This document shows, piece by piece, positions 9,220 to 18,792 of a stretch of DNA of 64,000 bases (positions are counted from its first letter, which is position 1; the number at the start of each line of letters is the position of its first letter). Position numbers and translations under genes: made by a program. The DNA comes from Sandaracinobacteroides saxicola (lineage in GTDB: Bacteria > Pseudomonadota > Alphaproteobacteria > Sphingomonadales > Sphingomonadaceae), in assembly GCF_014117445.1 (NCBI RefSeq), contig NZ_CP059851.1, positions 930,001-994,000 of the forward strand, given 5' to 3'. Under the pieces are notes generated by a model. That model searched no databases. It was not told where the DNA came from and saw nothing but the letters and a program-made list of their open reading frames with translations.

Positions 9220-11303
9220 GCCCAGGTCTCCCGCGAGATGCGAATATAGCCCCAGCCATCGATGGTGAAGCGATAGCCGGGGTTCACGACCGTGGTGGTT
9301 TCCGCCTCGGTGATGATCGCCGGGCCAGAGGCGGTGGCACCGGGTGCCAGCGTTTCGCGGCTGTATTCCGGCCATGTCGCCCAGCATTCGTCGCGCCCGT
9401 CATAAATGCGGCGCGCGGCGTCGGCGATGGCTGCGTCGGGCGTGGTCGCTCGTGGCGCGGCGGCGCGGGTGTCGTCCCGGTGCCGCACCCGAACCACCCA
9501 AGAGGTTACTTCTGCCGGACTGTCGGCCAGCGCCTGGCCATGCAGCCTCTGATAGGCGGAATCGAATGCGGCGCGCAGCCGCTCGGCGAAATCGCTGTCG
9601 TCCGGGTGTCCGGGAAGCGCCACGGCAATCTCGTGCCCCTGGCCCCGGTAGCGCATGTAAGCGGTGCGTTCGACCGCCAGGTCGGGTTCGCCGCGCACCA
9701 CCGAGCGCACGATTGTGGCCGCAGCGGCTTCCATTTCCGCCAATGCCGCGCGAACGGGCTCGATGCGCGCCCCAGGCAACAGCAGCCGTGCCGTGCGCAC
9801 GATCTCGAAAGCCAGCGGTGCCCTGAGGAACCCCAGCGCCGAGCCGACGCCCGCGCCCGCGGGAATGATGATTTCCCGAATGCCGAGTTTCTCGGCGAAG
9901 CGCACCGCCTGCAACGGCGCGCCGCCACCGAAGGCGATCAGCGTTCGCGCCTCGACATCCACCCCGATCTCGGCGGCATGAACCCGGGCCGCCGATGCCA
10001 TGGTTTCCGCCACCGTCTCGATGACGGCATAGGCGGCAGCTTCGGGAGACAGGCCGGCCGGACCGGCGACGTCGGTGATGATGGCTTGCGCGGCCGCTGC
10101 GCGGTCCAGCGGCATCGTGCCGCCCGCGAAGCTGTCGGCGTCAAGCTTGCCCAGCAAAAGGTCACAATCGCTGACGGTCGCTTGAACGCCGCCACGCCCA
10201 TAGCAGGCAGGCCCGGGTTCCGATCCCGCGCTTTCCGGGCCGACGGCGACCCGCCCCACGGCATCGATCCGCGCGATCGAGCCTCCGCCGGCGCCGATTT
10301 CCACCAGATCGACCACCGGAACACGCACGGGCAGGCCGCTGCCGCGCTTGAACCGGTAGGTGCGGCCAACCTCGAACGTGAGGGCATGGTGCGCCTCGCC
10401 CTTGTCGATCATGCAGAATTTGGCCGTCGTTCCCCCGACATCGAACGAAAGCACACGGTCCTCACCCAGCCGCCGGGCGATGTCGCACGCGAAAATCGCG
10501 CCGCCCGCCGGTCCGGATTCGAGCAGCCGAACGGGAAAGCGCGATGCCGCGTCGACGGTGGTGAGGCTGCCGCTCGACAGGATCACCAGCATCGGCACGA
10601 CGAGCCCCGCGGCTTGCAGGCGCCGTTCGAGACGGAGCAGATAGGCGCTCACGACCGGCTGCAGATAGGCATTGGCGCAGGTCGTGGAAACCCGCTCATA
10701 CTCGCGCATCTCGGGCGACACGTCATGGCCGAGCGACAGCGGCACGTCGCCACCCAGGCGATAGCGCAGGATCTCGGCCGCGCGCAGTTCGTGCGCGCCA
10801 TTGGCGTAGGCATGGAGAAAGGCGATCGCAACGGCCTCCACGCCCTCCGCGGACATCGCATCGGCCGCCGCCTCGACCCCGGCCTCGTCCAGCGGTTCCA
10901 GGACCGAGCCGTCGGCATAAAGCCGTTCACCCACGCCAAAGCGCCAATGCCGCGGCACCAGTGGCGTCGGCTTGACGATTTTCAGATCATATTGATCGAA
11001 GCGGCCTTCGGTGCCCATTTCAAGGACATCGCGAAATCCGGCGGTCGTCAGCAGGGCGGTGCGCGCGCCTTTGCGCTCGATCAGTGCGTTCGTGGCAAGC
11101 GTCGTTCCATGGACCAGGAAATCGATCTCCGCGAACGAGCCGCCACATTGCGCCATGGCGCGCGCCACCGCCTCCATCACCGCGTCATCGGGGGCATCGT
11201 GGGTGGTCGGCACCTTGACCGACCAGCGCCGGCTGCCTTGTTCCACCGCCACATCGGTAAATGTGCCGCCGATATCGACACCGACGCGAAAGCCCCGGGT
11301 CAT
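9216..11303 (-). CDS. Hydantoinase A / oxoprolinase family protein (HyuA-like)
   Basis: A 695-residue A subunit beginning MTRGFRVGVDIGGTFTDVAV, the ASKHA-type nucleotide-binding signature, with FLVHGTTLATNALIERKGA, the middle motif SSGSLTTVDAASRFPVRLLE and LSFDVGGTTAKFCMIDKGEA. It carries the ATP-dependent part of a hydantoin/oxoproline-opening enzyme. Its start overlaps the preceding mini-SDR stop and its end overlaps the B-subunit start, so the three are translationally coupled. In this cluster it may open a cyclic imide or pyroglutamyl-type intermediate made by the peptidases; that role is inference. Confidence 0.93.
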   Translation of the reverse strand: MTRGFRVGVDIGGTFTDVAVEQGSRRWSVKVPTTHDAPDDAVMEAVARAMAQCGGSFAEIDFLVHGTTLATNALIERKGARTALLTTAGFRDVLEMGTEGRFDQYDLKIVKPTPLVPRHWRFGVGERLYADGSVLEPLDEAGVEAAADAMSAEGVEAVAIAFLHAYANGAHELRAAEILRYRLGGDVPLSLGHDVSPEMREYERVSTTCANAYLQPVVSAYLLRLERRLQAAGLVVPMLVILSSGSLTTVDAASRFPVRLLESGPAGGAIFACDIARRLGEDRVLSFDVGGTTAKFCMIDKGEAHHALTFEVGRTYRFKRGSGLPVRVPVVDLVEIGAGGGSIARIDAVGRVAVGPESAGSEPGPACYGRGGVQATVSDCDLLLGKLDADSFAGGTMPLDRAAAAQAIITDVAGPAGLSPEAAAYAVIETVAETMASAARVHAAEIGVDVEARTLIAFGGGAPLQAVRFAEKLGIREIIIPAGAGVGSALGFLRAPLAFEIVRTARLLLPGARIEPVRAALAEMEAAAATIVRSVVRGEPDLAVERTAYMRYRGQGHEIAVALPGHPDDSDFAERLRAAFDSAYQRLHGQALADSPAEVTSWVVRVRHRDDTRAAAPRATTPDAAIADAARRIYDGRDECWATWPEYSRETLAPGATASGPAIITEAETTTVVNPGYRFTIDGWGYIRISRETWA

Positions 11304-11551
11304 TCGATCGCCACCCTATCATTGGGCCCCGGCCGGCCACCGTCGGTATGGATGGGCTGGCCGGTCACATGGGAAATGTCGTCGGGCACGGGGAAGGCCG
11401 CGATGGTGGCCATTTGTGCCGGTTCGCCTGCTGGCGCGTCGATGTTCGCCAGGATGATGCGCGCGTCTTTCTCGACAAAGCCTATGGCGCAGGCGAGACC
11501 GGGGTCGCGTGCGGCCCGGATAACGACGATGTCCTGGTCCTTGAGTCTCAT
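11300..11551 (-). CDS. Miniature SDR-like protein (short-chain dehydrogenase with the core missing)
   Basis: The 83-residue product reads as the two ends of a short-chain dehydrogenase joined together. The first strand-helix-strand MRLKDQDIVVIRAARDPGLA through ARIILANIDAP is normally the NAD(P)-binding start, where VVITGAARGIG is expected. The C-terminal motif DDISHVTGQPIHTDGG is normally near residue 240. The catalytic Ser-Tyr-Lys region between them is absent, and the glycine-rich loop is changed to IRAARDPG. The frame is intact, and the stop overlaps the HyuA start (ATGA), so coupling is kept. It cannot be a working dehydrogenase. It may be a remnant held for coupling, or a real small protein. 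Confidence 0.6.
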   Translation of the reverse strand: MRLKDQDIVVIRAARDPGLACAIGFVEKDARIILANIDAPAGEPAQMATIAAFPVPDDISHVTGQPIHTDGGRPGPNDRVAIE

Positions 11552-11594
11552 TGTCCCGTGCCTGTTGAGATACAGCCGAGCGCAGCGCCCGCGG

Positions 11595-12689
11595 TCAAGG
11601 CGCGGTATCGATCTGGAGCCAAAGATGGGTCGGGTGGCGGAATTCGCTGCCACGAACCATGCAAGCAACACCGCCGTGGGACGCTGGATCGATGCGAGCC
11701 GTGGCGAGACGTTCGCGGAGGCGGAGGATCGCTATCCGGGCTTCGAGCCGGGCGAGGTGATTGCCAAGGCAGAAGTGCGGGCCTGACGCGAAGCCCAGAT
11801 GCCCGGCGCTGTTGGGGCGCGATACGTCCCAGCGATCAGGCTCCGCGAACACCGCCGGATCGCGGTTGGCGGCGGCGATCATGCCGTTGACGGTATCGCC
11901 CACCGCAAAGGGACCGGTTGCGCGCACGACATGGCGGGTGGCGGACTGAACCGGGGACAGCCAACGCATCGTTTCCTCGATCGCGCGATCCACAGTGTCG
12001 GGGCTTAACGCCTGGTCATGCAGGGCGGCCGCATAGAGCGTGTTGAGGATCAGCCCTTCGACCGTCGAAATCCCGCCAAAGAAGATGAGCAGGGCGTTCG
12101 AGGCCGCTTCCTCGTCGCCGCCGAAAAAGGCGCGGAATTCGGCCGCCGCTGCCTCCCCGCGCGTGCGCACCCCCGCATCCCCCCCGAAATTCGCGAGCGC
12201 CGCCCCGAAGGCATCGTACCAGCGCCGCACATCGGCCTCCGCACCCTCGTCCAGACCGAACAGCGCCAGCATCGTCAGGACCGGCAGACGGGCGGCATAG
12301 GACGGCCTGAGATCGACCCGCGCCTCGCCTGCGAAGGTGTCGATCAGCCGGTCGGCGATCGCCTCGATCCCCGGCGTCAACGTCCGCTTGACCTCTCCGG
12401 GCGCGAACATGCCGCGATAGCGTTCGCGCAGGTCGGCATGCCGGGGCCCGTCGAGCGTGAGCATGTTCTCGCCGAAGGTGCCGCGGATCAGCGAGGCATC
12501 GGTTCCCACCGCGAAATGCACGGGATCGGCAAGGATGGCGCGCACATCGGCATGGTTGACCACCCACCACATGCCCAGCGGCTCGATCCATGCGACGCCC
12601 CCCATGGTCCGGACGGCTTCATAGGCCGGATAGGGATCGTCTTCGAGCGCGGCCGGATCAAGGGTGATGGACGGCTCGCGCATTGTCAT
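11595..12689 (-). CDS. Cytochrome P450
   Basis: A 364-residue P450, short for bacterial members (usually about 400). The heme-binding loop is FASGPHFCLGNHLARLEA with the axial Cys, and the K-helix ExxR is ETMRW. The I-helix reads FFGGISTVEG: the acidic residue expected before Thr in the usual A/G-G-x-D/E-T is Ser, which hints at unusual oxygen activation or a non-monooxygenase role. The ATG at 12689 overlaps the M3 peptidase stop (ATGA). Redox partners are not encoded nearby. In the cluster it would hydroxylate or rearrange the imported substrate; that is inference. Confidence 0.92.
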   Translation of the reverse strand: MTMREPSITLDPAALEDDPYPAYEAVRTMGGVAWIEPLGMWWVVNHADVRAILADPVHFAVGTDASLIRGTFGENMLTLDGPRHADLRERYRGMFAPGEVKRTLTPGIEAIADRLIDTFAGEARVDLRPSYAARLPVLTMLALFGLDEGAEADVRRWYDAFGAALANFGGDAGVRTRGEAAAAEFRAFFGGDEEAASNALLIFFGGISTVEGLILNTLYAAALHDQALSPDTVDRAIEETMRWLSPVQSATRHVVRATGPFAVGDTVNGMIAAANRDPAVFAEPDRWDVSRPNSAGHLGFASGPHFCLGNHLARLEARIAILRLRERLATARIDPASHGGVACMVRGSEFRHPTHLWLQIDTAP

Positions 12690-14707
12690 GCCGCGAGGTC
12701 GAAGCGCCGCTTGAGCGCGTCCGTATCGGGATCGCGCCCGCGGAAGCGCCGGAATGCATCATCGACCGGCACGATATTGGCACTGCCCAATATTTCCTGG
12801 CGATATTTGTCGGCAAGCGCGCTGTGGTAGAGGCCGGCATCGGCAAAGCTGCTGCCGAGATCGGCGGCGATCACATCGGCCCAGAGATAGACATAGAGAC
12901 CGGCAGCATAATGCTCGGTCCAGGTGTGATAGGCGTTGGTCACCGTCATCATCGGGTCCATCGCCTGGGGCATGTCGAGCTCGGCGAGCAGCTCGGCTTC
13001 GACGGCAACGGGATCGATCGCGCGCCCGTCGGCAAGGCGGTGCAGCCGCAGGTCGGTGAGCGCGGGGGCGAGATAGTCGAGATTGACGCTGAACACGCGG
13101 TCGAACTTCAGCCCTGCCTCCACGGCATCGATCATCGCTTCGGGCATCGGTTCGCCCGTCCGCCAGTGGCGCAGGTGGCGGCGAATGAGCGTCCGATCAT
13201 AGAGCCAGCGCTCGTTGAGCAGGGAGGGCACCTCGATAAAATCCCATGGCACGGTGCAGGGACCGAGCGAGGGATAGGCCGCGCGGCTTGCCAGCATGTG
13301 CAGCCCGTGGCCGAACTCGTGGAACAGCACATTGGCATATTCCCAGCTCATGGTGACGGGTTCGCCTTCGCGTGCCGGCATCAGCCCCGAACAGACGTTC
13401 GAGATCGGCAGGACGTCACCGCGGAAACTTTCATGCGTGCGGACTTCATATTGCCATGAGGCGCGCATCTTCGCCTCCCGCCAGATGACATCGAAATACA
13501 TGACGCCAACCGGGTGGCCGTCGCGCGACACTTCAAAGGTGCGGACATCGGGATGCAGCACCGGTGCATCGGGCAACGGGCTGAAATCGAGATTGTGCAG
13601 CTGCTTTGCCTGATCGAACAAGGCTGCCAGCACATTGTCGAGCGTGAGATAGGGCTTGACCGCCTCGGTATCGAGGCCGAAGCGCGTCCGCCGCAGTCGC
13701 TCGGCATAGTAGAGCCGGTCCCATGGCATCAGCGCGAAGCCCGCACCTTCGGCATCGGCGATGGCCTGCATCTCGGCAATCTGCGCGCGGGTGACGGGCA
13801 GGACGGCTGCCCACATGTCGCGCACCATCGTCTCGGCAATGTCCGGCGTGCGGGCCATGCGGTCGGCAAGCGCATAGTCGGCATAGGTCGCAAAGCCGAG
13901 CAGCTTCGCGCGTTCGCCCCGCAGTTCGAGCATGCGGCGGATAATGGGCCGGTTGTCGCTGGGTCCGTCATGCGCGCCGCGCGACGACCACATGCGCCAG
14001 ACCTGCTCGCGCAAGGGCCGGTCAGCGACGGTCTGAAGGAAGGGCCAGACCGTGGGACGGGTGTTGACGATCGCCCACTCGCCCGGCCTGCCGCGAGCCT
14101 CGGCCGCGCTTGCCGCCGCCTGTTTCATTGCTTCGGGATAGCCGCTCAGCCGTGTTTCGTCGGATATGAACACCGCCTGGCCATCCTGATCGGTGCCAAG
14201 GTTCTGGTTGAACTGCACGCTCAGCCGGGCAATCTCGCCATTGACCTCCACCAGCCGGGCGAGCGTCGCCTTGGGCAGCCCCGCACCCCGCCGCTTCATG
14301 CGGTCGATGATCACCGTCCTGAGGCGCCGTTGCTCATCCGAAAGCCCCTCATCAGGCACGGCGCCGAGCCGGGCGAACAGTGCCGCATCATGCGCAATCT
14401 CGTCATCGAGCGCGCTGAACAGGGGGGCCAGACGCGGCCCGATTTCGGTCCATGCGCCGCCGCTCTTGTTCGAGTTGAACAGCATGAACAGCGGGAACAC
14501 CCGCCGCAGCGCACGTCCGCTATCCTCGAACGCCTCGATGCTGTTGGCGAAATCGGCGGGGGCGGGATTGGCGACGATTGCCGCAATCTCTTCGCGCTTC
14601 ATCGCGATGGCTTTGTGCGTTGCCGCTTCAATGGCTTCGGGCGTCGCAACATCGAGCGGGGGCAGGCCGCCATAGGGTCCCTGCCAGGGTTGTGTCAGGT
14701 CGATCAT
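12686..14707 (-). CDS. M3 family metallopeptidase (peptidyl-dipeptidase Dcp / oligopeptidase A-like)
   Basis: A 673-residue thimet-oligopeptidase-family protein with the zinc motif VLFHEFGHGLHML (HEFGH) near residue 465, and downstream YLAPALTDLRLHRLAD and AGLYVYLWADVIAADLG. Members cleave short peptides, often removing C-terminal dipeptides. No signal peptide is seen, so it should act in the cytoplasm on imported peptides. The ATG at 14707 shares its A with the nitroreductase stop (TGATG); the frame is open further upstream but that part lies inside the nitroreductase gene. It is one of five hydrolases of the same operon. Confidence 0.92.
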   Translation of the reverse strand: MIDLTQPWQGPYGGLPPLDVATPEAIEAATHKAIAMKREEIAAIVANPAPADFANSIEAFEDSGRALRRVFPLFMLFNSNKSGGAWTEIGPRLAPLFSALDDEIAHDAALFARLGAVPDEGLSDEQRRLRTVIIDRMKRRGAGLPKATLARLVEVNGEIARLSVQFNQNLGTDQDGQAVFISDETRLSGYPEAMKQAAASAAEARGRPGEWAIVNTRPTVWPFLQTVADRPLREQVWRMWSSRGAHDGPSDNRPIIRRMLELRGERAKLLGFATYADYALADRMARTPDIAETMVRDMWAAVLPVTRAQIAEMQAIADAEGAGFALMPWDRLYYAERLRRTRFGLDTEAVKPYLTLDNVLAALFDQAKQLHNLDFSPLPDAPVLHPDVRTFEVSRDGHPVGVMYFDVIWREAKMRASWQYEVRTHESFRGDVLPISNVCSGLMPAREGEPVTMSWEYANVLFHEFGHGLHMLASRAAYPSLGPCTVPWDFIEVPSLLNERWLYDRTLIRRHLRHWRTGEPMPEAMIDAVEAGLKFDRVFSVNLDYLAPALTDLRLHRLADGRAIDPVAVEAELLAELDMPQAMDPMMTVTNAYHTWTEHYAAGLYVYLWADVIAADLGSSFADAGLYHSALADKYRQEILGSANIVPVDDAFRRFRGRDPDTDALKRRFDLAA

Positions 14708-15381
14708 CACAGGAACCTCGCGATCTCGTCGAACGGCTTTTTCACCTTGGCGTGCGTGGGCACCGTAGCCCCCTCGGCGGGGTAGCCGCACACCAGCAGC
14801 AGATAGGGCTTTTCGGACGCGGGACGGCCACACATGGTGTTGAGGAAGGTCATCGGTTTGGGCGTGTGGGTGAGCGTCACGACGCCCGAAGTGTGGAGTG
14901 CGGCGATCAGGAATCCCATCGCGATTCCGACCGATTCAGGCACATAATAATTCTGCCGCTCGATCCCCTTGCGAACGCCGCCCTTGCGCTGTCCGAAAAT
15001 GGCGATGATCCACGGGGCGGTCTCGAGATAGGGTTTGTGGTCGTCGGTGCCGAGCGGGGTCAGTGCGTCCAGCCATTCGTCGCCAGCCTTGCCCGCGTAG
15101 AATAGGCGCTCCTCGACTTCGGCGCGTTCGCGAAGTTCTTTCTTCATTGCCGGAGAGCCGATGATCGAAAAGAACCAGGGCTGATGATTGGCCCCGCTCG
15201 GTGCGGTCCCGGCGGTCTTTACAGCGGTTTCGATGACCTCGCGCGGGACCGGGCGGTCGGAAAAGGCGCGCACCGTGTGTCGCTTGCGCATCGTCTCGTA
15301 AAACGCGTCTGCCCGCGCAATCATTTCGGGATGCGGATAGTCCATGCGGTCGGGCAGCGGGATGGCCTCATGCTCCTTCAT
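14707..15381 (-). CDS. Nitroreductase-family flavoprotein, iodotyrosine deiodinase-like
   Basis: A 224-residue FMN-type nitroreductase with [19 protein letters not shown] (FMN phosphate-binding Arg region), then [18 protein letters not shown] and the late motif [18 protein letters not shown]. This combination resembles the iodotyrosine deiodinase branch, which performs reductive dehalogenation of halotyrosines and related reductions, rather than typical nitroaromatic reductases. The assignment to that branch is by motif memory. ATG at 15381 overlaps the prolyl aminopeptidase stop (ATGA). An enzyme acting on a modified aromatic residue would fit a pathway for a modified peptide. Confidence 0.85.
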   Translation of the reverse strand: MKEHEAIPLPDRMDYPHPEMIARADAFYETMRKRHTVRAFSDRPVPREVIETAVKTAGTAPSGANHQPWFFSIIGSPAMKKELRERAEVEERLFYAGKAGDEWLDALTPLGTDDHKPYLETAPWIIAIFGQRKGGVRKGIERQNYYVPESVGIAMGFLIAALHTSGVVTLTHTPKPMTFLNTMCGRPASEKPYLLLVCGYPAEGATVPTHAKVKKPFDEIARFL

Positions 15382-16328
15382 CGGGCGATTTCCTTCAGCT
15401 GTTCGATGCAATCGAGGAAGGCGCGTGCGACCTGCGGGTCGCTGAGCCCATGCGCGCCGTCACGAACGACGGTGTAGGTCGATCCCGGCCACGCCTTGTG
15501 GAGGGTCCAGGCGGCTTCGGGAGGAGTCGTCACGTCATGGCGGGCAGCGACAATCGCGCAGGGCAGATGCGCGACTCGGCCGAGATCACGCAGCAGCTGT
15601 CCGGCGACGAAAAAATGGTCGTTCACGCAATAATGCAGGAACAGCCGGGCAAGGGGCAGGGTGATCTCCGGATCCTCATAGCGCGCGAGCGCTTCCGGGT
15701 TCGGTTCCAGCGAAACCGTCGCGGCCGAAAACAGGCAGAGCGCCCTGGCCGCGGGCAGGTGAACGGCGGGATCGGGATCGATCAGCAACCTGTGCATGGC
15801 CTTCATCGGCTCGTCGCGCGATGCCTCGGGCAGGATCTGGAGCATCTCATCGAACGGCTCGGGAAACAGCTTCCGCGTGCCCCGCCACCACCAGTCGCGG
15901 TCCGTCGGGCGGCCCAGCGTCACCCCCATCAGCCCGAAGCCGAAACAGGCCTGGGGATGCGCCTCGCCATAGGCGATCCCCAGCGCGGTTCCCCAACTGC
16001 CGCCGACCACCAGCCATCGGGCGATGCCCCGGGCGTTGCGCAGACGCTCGATATCGGCGATCAGCGCCTGCGTGCTGTTGCCCCGCGTCTCGGCAGGCGG
16101 CACGGACTTGCCGCAACCGCGCTGGTGAAAGGTGATGAAGCGGTAAAAGCCAGGGTCGAAATAGCGCCGGTGCGCCGGCATTGATGGCCCGCCCGGCCCG
16201 CCATGCAGGAACAGCAGCGGCACGCCATCGGGATTGCCGCATTCCTCCCAATAGACGGTGTGGACATCATCGGGCGCGAAGTGGCCGCTGGCATGAGGCT
16301 CGATCTCGGGAAAGAGGAAGTCGTGCAT
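15378..16328 (-). CDS. pip: Proline iminopeptidase-type alpha/beta hydrolase
   Basis: A 316-residue S33-family enzyme. [20 protein letters not shown] is the oxyanion region, [15 protein letters not shown] follows, the nucleophile elbow is [14 protein letters not shown], and the late histidine is in RDGAHGLSD. Prolyl aminopeptidases release N-terminal proline from peptides. The usual NTT following the RGxGxS loop is NST here. No signal peptide is seen, so cytoplasmic. It sits 2 bases after the alpha/beta hydrolase gene in the operon and overlaps the nitroreductase start. Confidence 0.9.
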   Translation of the reverse strand: MHDFLFPEIEPHASGHFAPDDVHTVYWEECGNPDGVPLLFLHGGPGGPSMPAHRRYFDPGFYRFITFHQRGCGKSVPPAETRGNSTQALIADIERLRNARGIARWLVVGGSWGTALGIAYGEAHPQACFGFGLMGVTLGRPTDRDWWWRGTRKLFPEPFDEMLQILPEASRDEPMKAMHRLLIDPDPAVHLPAARALCLFSAATVSLEPNPEALARYEDPEITLPLARLFLHYCVNDHFFVAGQLLRDLGRVAHLPCAIVAARHDVTTPPEAAWTLHKAWPGSTYTVVRDGAHGLSDPQVARAFLDCIEQLKEIAR

Positions 16329-16330
16329 GA

Positions 16331-17092
16331 TTATCCCAGCGCGCGGTCAAGGAACGCCGCGACGGGCGGGACCACCAGTGTCGCGTCCATGCAAACGTCA
16401 TGGCCACGGCCTGAAAACTCGACGATATCCCACCCCATCGCCTCCAGCCGCGCGCGATTTGCGCGAAAGGCGGACGCGATGTTGACGGCCAGCCCTGCCT
16501 CGACCAGATCGCCGTTGCCGCCAAAATAGCCGAAGCGGGGGCAGCCGATCGCGGCGACGCTTGACGCCTCGTCCCAGTCGATCATGCTTTGATAGTAGCA
16601 GGACCATTGGCGATATTGATCGTCGCTGCGCAGGATGATGCGCGAGCCCGGCTCGACATGGCCGATTTTTCGGCGGGAGGCGTCGAGAAGGTTGGCATAG
16701 GGGCCGCCAAGCGGCGGCCAGCCGCCGATCACAAGCGCCGAGAGCCGGTCTGTCCGCGCCGCCAGTTGCAGCCCGACGGCGCCGCTCCAGCTATAGCCCC
16801 AATAGGCAAAACGATCGTGCCCGGCGGCGGTGGCAACGCGGAGCAGGTCGGCGCACACCCGGTCGGCGGTCAGGTCTTCCGGCGCGATGTCGCGGCTTTG
16901 GCCAATGCTTGGATAGTCGATCAGGATCAGGCTGAACCGGTCCTTGAGCGGCCCGACATAGCCATTGAAGACCGGCATCATCGCATCGCCGAAAATCTCG
17001 CGGTAAGACGCCATCAGCGGCAGCGCGACCATCACCGCCGGGCCTTGCCCCAGCACTTCGAAATGGATGCCACTGGCTGGATCGAAGGCCAT
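16331..17092 (-). CDS. Alpha/beta hydrolase
   Basis: A 253-residue alpha/beta hydrolase with the nucleophile elbow FAYWGYSWSGAVGLQLA (Ser in GYSWSG), the strand LILIDYPSIGQS before it and the C-terminal histidine in FSGRGHDVCMD. The N-terminus MAFDPASGIHFEVLGQGPAV is typical of cytosolic members. Its ATG shares a base with the DUF885 stop (TGATG), so translation is coupled. The substrate is not evident; in this operon it could hydrolyse an ester, lactone or amide in the compound being degraded. Confidence 0.88.
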   Translation of the reverse strand: MAFDPASGIHFEVLGQGPAVMVALPLMASYREIFGDAMMPVFNGYVGPLKDRFSLILIDYPSIGQSRDIAPEDLTADRVCADLLRVATAAGHDRFAYWGYSWSGAVGLQLAARTDRLSALVIGGWPPLGGPYANLLDASRRKIGHVEPGSRIILRSDDQYRQWSCYYQSMIDWDEASSVAAIGCPRFGYFGGNGDLVEAGLAVNIASAFRANRARLEAMGWDIVEFSGRGHDVCMDATLVVPPVAAFLDRALG

Positions 17093-18792
17093 CAGGCCGC
17101 CAGCCGGCCGGTTTCGCGCGCCAGCCAGTCCTCCACCAGCATGTCGAGCACGTCGAGCGGCACGGCACCCGCCGTCAGCACCGCATCATGGAAATCGCGG
17201 ATGCTGAACCGGTCGCCAAGCGCGGCCTCGGCCCTGGCGCGCAGGTCGCGGATGCGGATGTTGCCGATCTGATAGGCAAGCGCCTGCCCCGGGAAGGCGG
17301 CGTATCGATCGACTTCGCCGGCGATCGTCGCATCATCGAGGGCAAGCCGTTCGCGCATGTAGGCGATCGCCTGGTCGCGGCTCCAGTCATGGAGGTGGAT
17401 GCCGGTATCGACGACGAGGCGGCAGGCGCGCCACATCTCCATTTCGAGTCGGCCATAATGTTCATGAGGCTGCTGGTAGATCCCCATTTCAACGCCGAGC
17501 CGCTCGCAATAGAGCGCCCAGCCCTCGATATAGGCGGTGTATTTGACCGCGCCGTAACGGCGGAAGGCGGGCAGATGATCGAGTTCCTGCAACACCGCGA
17601 GATGCATCAGATGCCCCGGCCAGGCCTCATGCACGACGAGCGCCGGGTAAAGATAGGACGGGCATTTTGCCAGGATGCCGTTGGCCCAGAAGATTCCGGG
17701 GCCTGAGCCGTCGGCAGGCGCGGGTTGGGCGTATGCGGGCGGAAGCGCCGCCGAAACGGCTTCGGGAACGATATCAACACCATAGGTTGAACGCGGGATG
17801 CGGCCGAAAAAGGCGGGGATGCGCTTGTCCACCCGCTTGCACAGGCTTTCGAGTGACCGGCGCAGCGCATCCTGGCTTTCGGGAATGAAGCTGCGATCAT
17901 CGGCGATGCGCTTGCGATAGCCCGATACATCGCCTGCAAAACCATTGTCCGCGGCGAGCGCCGCGACCTCGGTTTCAAGCCGCGCGACCTCGGCAAGCCC
18001 CAGCGCGTGGATATCCTCGGGCGTCATCGCCGTCGTGGTGAAGCGCCGCACCGACCAGTCATAATAAGCGCGCCCGTCGGGCGCATCGATGCATGACAGG
18101 TTGCTGCGCGCGCCGGCCATCAGCGGGCCGTCGATGAGATCGGCAAAGGCGTGCATTGCGGGAATGATCATGGTTTCAATGACGGACAGCGCCTGCACCG
18201 CAAGCGCATCGAACCTGTCGCCGCGAAGCGTCGCGCGTTTGAACGCGCCGTACCAGCCGCTTTCGGCGGGCGCCTGCCTGGCGATGCCGCGGGTATTGGC
18301 GGCCGCCGCTTGCAGCACGGCCCACGGGTAGCGGATACCCTTGGCATGACCCGCGCGCAGATTGCCCTGGACGTCGGCGAGGAAGCGCGGGAACGCCCGC
18401 AGCCGTTCGACGTAAAGTCCGGCGGATTCCAGCGTTCCAAGGACGGCCGAATTGGCAAAGAAGATCGTGTTGAAATCGGGCCCGACCGGCAACAGCCATG
18501 GCCGAAGCGATGCCGACACCGCATATTCCGTACGGATATTCTCCAGTTCCTGCCGCAGCAGTGCGTGCGTCGCGCGCTCCTGCGGGGACAGGCCGGCCGT
18601 GGCGATGCCGTCGAGCTCGGCGAGAAAATCCCCCGCCGCCCCATCGCGCCGGGCGTGGTCCTCCGCGCTGTCGCGGAAGACCGCGACGGCATCGGTCGCC
18701 ACGCTAGCCTGGATCGCCGCAAAGGGAAACTCCGCGCACTCGAACGACCAATAGCGCGCTGCCAGCTCTGCCAGGCGTTCGGCTGCGGTCAT
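17092..18792 (-). CDS. DUF885 family putative metal-dependent hydrolase
   Basis: A 566-residue DUF885 protein. The hallmark is VHEAWPGHLMHLAV near residue 395, a HExxxGH-like zinc motif, preceded by ILAKCPSYLYPALV and followed by YTAYIEGWALYCERLG. The ending PGQALAYQIGNIRIRDLRAR then ALGDRFSIRDFHDAV is family-typical. DUF885 proteins are predicted peptidase-like metalloenzymes, and few have been characterised. No signal peptide is apparent. The start overlaps the M20 stop (ATGA). A shortened homologue of its C-terminus lies in the opposite arm of the cluster at 24631. Confidence 0.9.
   Translation of the reverse strand: MTAAERLAELAARYWSFECAEFPFAAIQASVATDAVAVFRDSAEDHARRDGAAGDFLAELDGIATAGLSPQERATHALLRQELENIRTEYAVSASLRPWLLPVGPDFNTIFFANSAVLGTLESAGLYVERLRAFPRFLADVQGNLRAGHAKGIRYPWAVLQAAAANTRGIARQAPAESGWYGAFKRATLRGDRFDALAVQALSVIETMIIPAMHAFADLIDGPLMAGARSNLSCIDAPDGRAYYDWSVRRFTTTAMTPEDIHALGLAEVARLETEVAALAADNGFAGDVSGYRKRIADDRSFIPESQDALRRSLESLCKRVDKRIPAFFGRIPRSTYGVDIVPEAVSAALPPAYAQPAPADGSGPGIFWANGILAKCPSYLYPALVVHEAWPGHLMHLAVLQELDHLPAFRRYGAVKYTAYIEGWALYCERLGVEMGIYQQPHEHYGRLEMEMWRACRLVVDTGIHLHDWSRDQAIAYMRERLALDDATIAGEVDRYAAFPGQALAYQIGNIRIRDLRARAEAALGDRFSIRDFHDAVLTAGAVPLDVLDMLVEDWLARETGRLAA

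Noticed and set aside
9111-11786. Very long plus-strand open frame (891 codons)
   Set aside because: It is antisense to HyuA, which has clear motifs; the reading is Arg/His/Gly-rich as expected for a high-GC shadow.
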